64,000 nucleotides of DNA from positions 124,001-188,000 of the forward strand of contig UCEU01000016.1 in NCBI GenBank assembly GCA_900471485.1, read 5' to 3'. Both the position numbers and the translations under genes were made by a program. Each line of letters begins with the position of its first letter. Within the stretch, counting starts at the first letter, position 1. The notes below the pieces were generated by a model that was given only the letters and a program-made list of their open reading frames with translations, had not been told where the DNA came from and ran no database searches. This document shows, piece after piece, positions 63,138 to 64,000 of the stretch. The stretch comes from Hyphomicrobiales bacterium (GTDB taxonomy: Bacteria > Pseudomonadota > Alphaproteobacteria > Rhizobiales > Rhizobiaceae).

Positions 63138-64000
63138 TTGCCAAGTCCAAGGCTCTCTGGAGGTCGCTAGCTAGTAGATCGGGATCTGTTGTTCTTCGAC
63201 TTGCTCTGATTGTGACGATGATAGCATCGCCGTTGGTCGCGACCGGCATGTTTATGGTGCAGAATTGGAACGACAACTTCGTCGCGAACCGATTTCAAAT
63301 GGCTCCCCGCAGTGCCTCCGGGACGATCGCGTTCATCGCCATCGATAAAAAGAGCTTGGACGCTATAGGTATCTGGCCTTGGCCACGTGGCGTATACGCC
63401 GAGCTGATCGACCGGATTTCCGCTGCTGGTGCTGGTGACATTTTCATCGACGTTGACTTCAGCACACCTTCCCAGATGTCGGAGGACAATAAGCTTGCTG
63501 CAGCTCTGGACCGAGCTGGGGGAAGTGTGCTCCTCCCTGTTTTCCGCCAGCAAGTCACGGCTAAGGGATCTGAAACTATGATCACCAAACCGATTGGCCT
63601 GATTGCCGAGAAGTCATGGCCAGTGTTTGCAAATGTTGAGTTGGATCCGGATGGCAATGTTCGTCGCTTCTCGCTTGGAGAGGAGTCTGCTGGTGTCCCT
63701 ACCCAATCCGCTGCGGCTACTTTGGCAAAAACAGACAGGCATACCGGGTCGTCTTTGATTGATTTTTCGATAGGTCCGGATACCGTACCGACATTCTCTT
63801 TGTCCGACGTGCTCAGCGGTCATGTGGGTGCCGATGCGCTGAGAGGGCGGTCGATTGTTGTTGGAGCTTCGGCCACTGAACTGAAGGACATCTTTCCCGT
63901 CCCGATTTATGGCGTATTGGCTGGTCCAATGATCCATATTCTTGCAGCCGAAACCTTGTTGCAGAACAGGGAGCTTCGCACCTTCAACCAAATGCCCTTT
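63134..64000 (+). CDS. CHASE2-domain sensor protein, 3' end beyond window
   Basis: An open frame of 289 codons to the window edge, starting GTG 63134, overlapping the FecR stop. An N-terminal membrane helix (SVVLRLALIVTMIASPLVAT) is followed by a CHASE2 domain: IAFIAIDKKSLDAIGIWPWP, RGVYAELIDRISAAGAGDIF, IDVDFSTPS, and RGRSIVVGASATELKDIFPV, then PIYGVLAGPMIHILAAETLL. CHASE2 domains are periplasmic sensors usually joined through three helices to an adenylate cyclase, kinase or diguanylate cyclase. The output domain is not in the window, but a class III adenylate cyclase is the commonest partner of FecR/CHASE2 pairs. Confidence 0.85.
   Translation, partial: MIAKSKALWRSLASRSGSVVLRLALIVTMIASPLVATGMFMVQNWNDNFVANRFQMAPRSASGTIAFIAIDKKSLDAIGIWPWPRGVYAELIDRISAAGAGDIFIDVDFSTPSQMSEDNKLAAALDRAGGSVLLPVFRQQVTAKGSETMITKPIGLIAEKSWPVFANVELDPDGNVRRFSLGEESAGVPTQSAAATLAKTDRHTGSSLIDFSIGPDTVPTFSLSDVLSGHVGADALRGRSIVVGASATELKDIFPVPIYGVLAGPMIHILAAETLLQNRELRTFNQMPF

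Overview
The window looks like an accessory or secondary-replicon stretch from a Rhizobiaceae-type alphaproteobacterium (Rhizobium/Agrobacterium group). Reasons: many HWE/HisKA_2 histidine kinases and stand-alone receiver proteins; DUF982, DUF1488, DUF4167, DUF892 and DUF2934 proteins typical of this order; a ROSE-type RNA thermometer before an Hsp20 gene; a CIRCE-like site before groESL; and repeated GGAAC-N16/17-GTT boxes that match the alphaproteobacterial general-stress (EcfG) promoter. No ribosomal RNA, intact tRNA, CRISPR array or complete insertion sequence was seen. The species call is inference.

Layout. 1-11 kb: two related nutrient modules. The left one, cut by the window edge, has a solute-binding protein, an inositol-monophosphatase-family enzyme, a dual-specificity-type phosphatase and a decayed RpiR regulator. 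The right one has a ROK repressor divergent from an AfuABC/FbpABC-like ABC importer with its own inositol-monophosphatase-family enzyme, plus a Gfo/Idh/MocA oxidoreductase and an acetyltransferase. Together they suggest uptake and dephosphorylation of a phosphorylated sugar or polyol. 11-14 kb: LysR regulator divergent from an SDR and an old-yellow-enzyme reductase. 15-23 kb: a signalling block with a multi-PAS HWE kinase, a LOV-domain kinase with its receiver, a second receiver, and an HWE kinase overlapping a frameshifted KaiC-like ATPase. 22-27 kb: groESL, usg, Hsp20 with its thermometer, and DUF982. 27-36 kb: a receiver, a very large hybrid kinase with a ParD-like ribbon-helix-helix N-terminus, cspA, small stress-type proteins, an HWE kinase and a chimeric kinase/MFS scar followed by an ArsB-like transporter.

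37-48 kb: small hypothetical proteins, a transglutaminase-like protease, a PHB-depolymerase-like esterase, a fatty-acid desaturase with a minimal DUF4167 protein, and a GH130/glycosyltransferase/mannose-6-phosphate isomerase operon in which the isomerase appears frameshifted. 48-57 kb: a general-stress cluster (PepSY, YflT-like glycine-rich protein, a basic hydrophilic peptide, large catalase KatE, DUF892 ferritin-like protein), several members behind GGAAC-N17-GTT boxes. 57-64 kb: receiver, exonuclease III, MgtC-like protein, a PepSY/cytochrome b561/response-regulator operon broken by a deletion junction with a truncated DHA2 efflux pump, an isoprenylcysteine methyltransferase-like gene, and a FecR-CHASE2 pair running off the end.

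The themes are environmental and stress signalling, and genome wear: at least six broken or fused genes (rpiR remnant, kaiC, manA, a kinase/MFS chimera, a truncated regulator, a truncated MFS) are visible. Some of the single-base shifts could be sequencing errors.
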